This document shows, piece by piece, positions 63,522-64,000 of a stretch of 64,000 nt of DNA. The position numbers and the translations under genes are program-made. Every line of letters begins with the position of its first letter. Position 1 is the stretch's first letter. Below the pieces are notes generated by a model that worked only from the letters and a program-made list of their open reading frames with translations, made no database searches and was not told where the DNA came from. Origin of the DNA: Sulfuricurvum sp. (lineage in GTDB: Bacteria; Campylobacterota; Campylobacteria; Campylobacterales; Sulfurimonadaceae); the NCBI GenBank assembly GCA_030693335.1, contig JAUYAU010000004.1, positions 62,001 through 126,000 of the forward strand, written 5' to 3'.

Positions 63522-63959
63522 TTAAGCCTTTTTTACGGTATAGTTTAAAATCAGAAGCCATACAACAGCGATATCGATCATAACATCGGCAAAATTAAAT
63601 ACCGCAAAATCAAATCCGCAATGCCAATAAACATAGTCCACTACCCCGCCATGAATAAAACGATCAGTTACATTCGACAGTCCTGCCCCCACCATAATAC
63701 CCACAGGAATGAGATAACGATTTTCTTTTAACCAAAGCGTGTAACCTATAACTCCCGCCAATAATGCTAACTGTATCCATTTAAGCCATTGGGCCAAAAA
63801 AGCGAACATTGAAAAAGCCACCCCTTTGTTAAAAACCAAAATCAAATCAATGCACTCGGTGTAATAACGAAAACCCTCTACAAAAAGATTTTTAATGAAT
63901 TGGTCAACAATGAAAACAGCTGACAATACGGCCAATAAGATGGCTAAAGTTTTAAGCAT
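63522..63959 (-). CDS. lspA: Lipoprotein signal peptidase
   Basis: 145 residues, four helices. The catalytic Asp pair is in SNVTDRFIHGGVVDY and FNFADVMIDIAVV. Removes lipoprotein signal peptides after diacylglyceryl transfer. It overlaps the glmM stop by 8 bases, an arrangement shared with other Campylobacterota. Confidence 0.96.
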   Translation of the reverse strand: MLKTLAILLAVLSAVFIVDQFIKNLFVEGFRYYTECIDLILVFNKGVAFSMFAFLAQWLKWIQLALLAGVIGYTLWLKENRYLIPVGIMVGAGLSNVTDRFIHGGVVDYVYWHCGFDFAVFNFADVMIDIAVVWLLILNYTVKKA

Positions 63960-64000
63960 TCAATGCCTTTTCAAAAAACGACACTAAATGATCCATTTGC
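63952..64000 (-). CDS. glmM: Phosphoglucosamine mutase, last 15 codons (5' part outside window)
   Basis: The minus-strand frame reads MDHLVSFFEKALNA and stop (63952-63954), overlapping the lspA start. The end sequence and the glmM-lspA order known in this phylum (from memory) suggest GlmM. Too short for certainty. Confidence 0.5.
   Translation of the reverse strand, partial: QMDHLVSFFEKALNA

Overview
The window looks like a chromosomal segment of a Campylobacterota (Epsilonproteobacteria) species, probably a free-living Sulfurimonas/Sulfuricurvum-type organism. The evidence is gene order typical of that phylum (hemD-6S RNA-purD; lptD-pnp-atpE; thrS-infC-rpmI-rplT; ksgA-rnj; glmM-lspA), AT-rich intergenic DNA, ThyX, a long atpE with a leader, and a very large set of signalling genes. 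No rRNA or CRISPR array is present.

Region by region. 1-8.9 kb: core genes. The 3' end of hemD is followed by a 6S-like RNA, then a tight + strand run purD, RDD protein, lptD, an MCE (MlaD-like) protein and pnp, then atpE and tRNA-Leu(GAG). 8.84-13.96 kb: an integrative element in the 3' end of that tRNA, bounded by a 21-bp direct repeat. It carries two tyrosine recombinases, a RepL-type replication protein, a cysteine-patterned Sel1 protein, a small DNA-binding candidate and two short ORFs that sit behind good ribosome binding sites in a stretch that otherwise looks empty. 14.0-15.1 kb: an IS30-family element. 15.2-19.9 kb: a PIN/Phd toxin-antitoxin pair, an exbB-exbD-tonB operon, a MORN-repeat protein and a decayed ATPase-like pseudogene.

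20.1-42.8 kb is the most striking part: about 22.7 kb of minus-strand genes in one nearly uninterrupted array, all for signal transduction. Transcription starts with a soluble PAS protein and a membrane-free chemoreceptor that has two signalling tips. It then runs through a triple-CheW protein, CheB, a HEAT-repeat protein, CheR, a CheY, a CheZ-like phosphatase candidate, a second CheY, CheA, CheW, a STAS-like protein, a second CheW, a ParA ATPase, a response regulator with a novel C-terminal half, a 71-residue unknown, a periplasmic-binding lipoprotein, a giant hybrid kinase, a response-regulator diguanylate cyclase, a second hybrid kinase and an Hpt protein. I read this as a cytoplasmic chemosensory array that may be positioned by its own ParA and linked to a phosphorelay and to cyclic-di-GMP.

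43.0-46.2 kb: an M23 peptidase, then a membrane diguanylate cyclase with a periplasmic binding domain whose stop overlaps the start of a Tsx-like porin gene. 46.2-55.9 kb: housekeeping genes (a 27-residue membrane peptide, rlmN, a purine nucleosidase-like gene, hisF, ksgA, rnj, thyX, a small lipoprotein, rplT, rpmI, infC, thrS). 55.9-63.2 kb: an aa3/caa3-type cytochrome c oxidase operon with Sco and heme O synthase. It is of the YSHPxV (A2) type, with a diheme subunit II, which contrasts with the cbb3 oxidases known from Campylobacter and Helicobacter. The window ends with tRNA-Val(GAC), lspA and the last codons of glmM.
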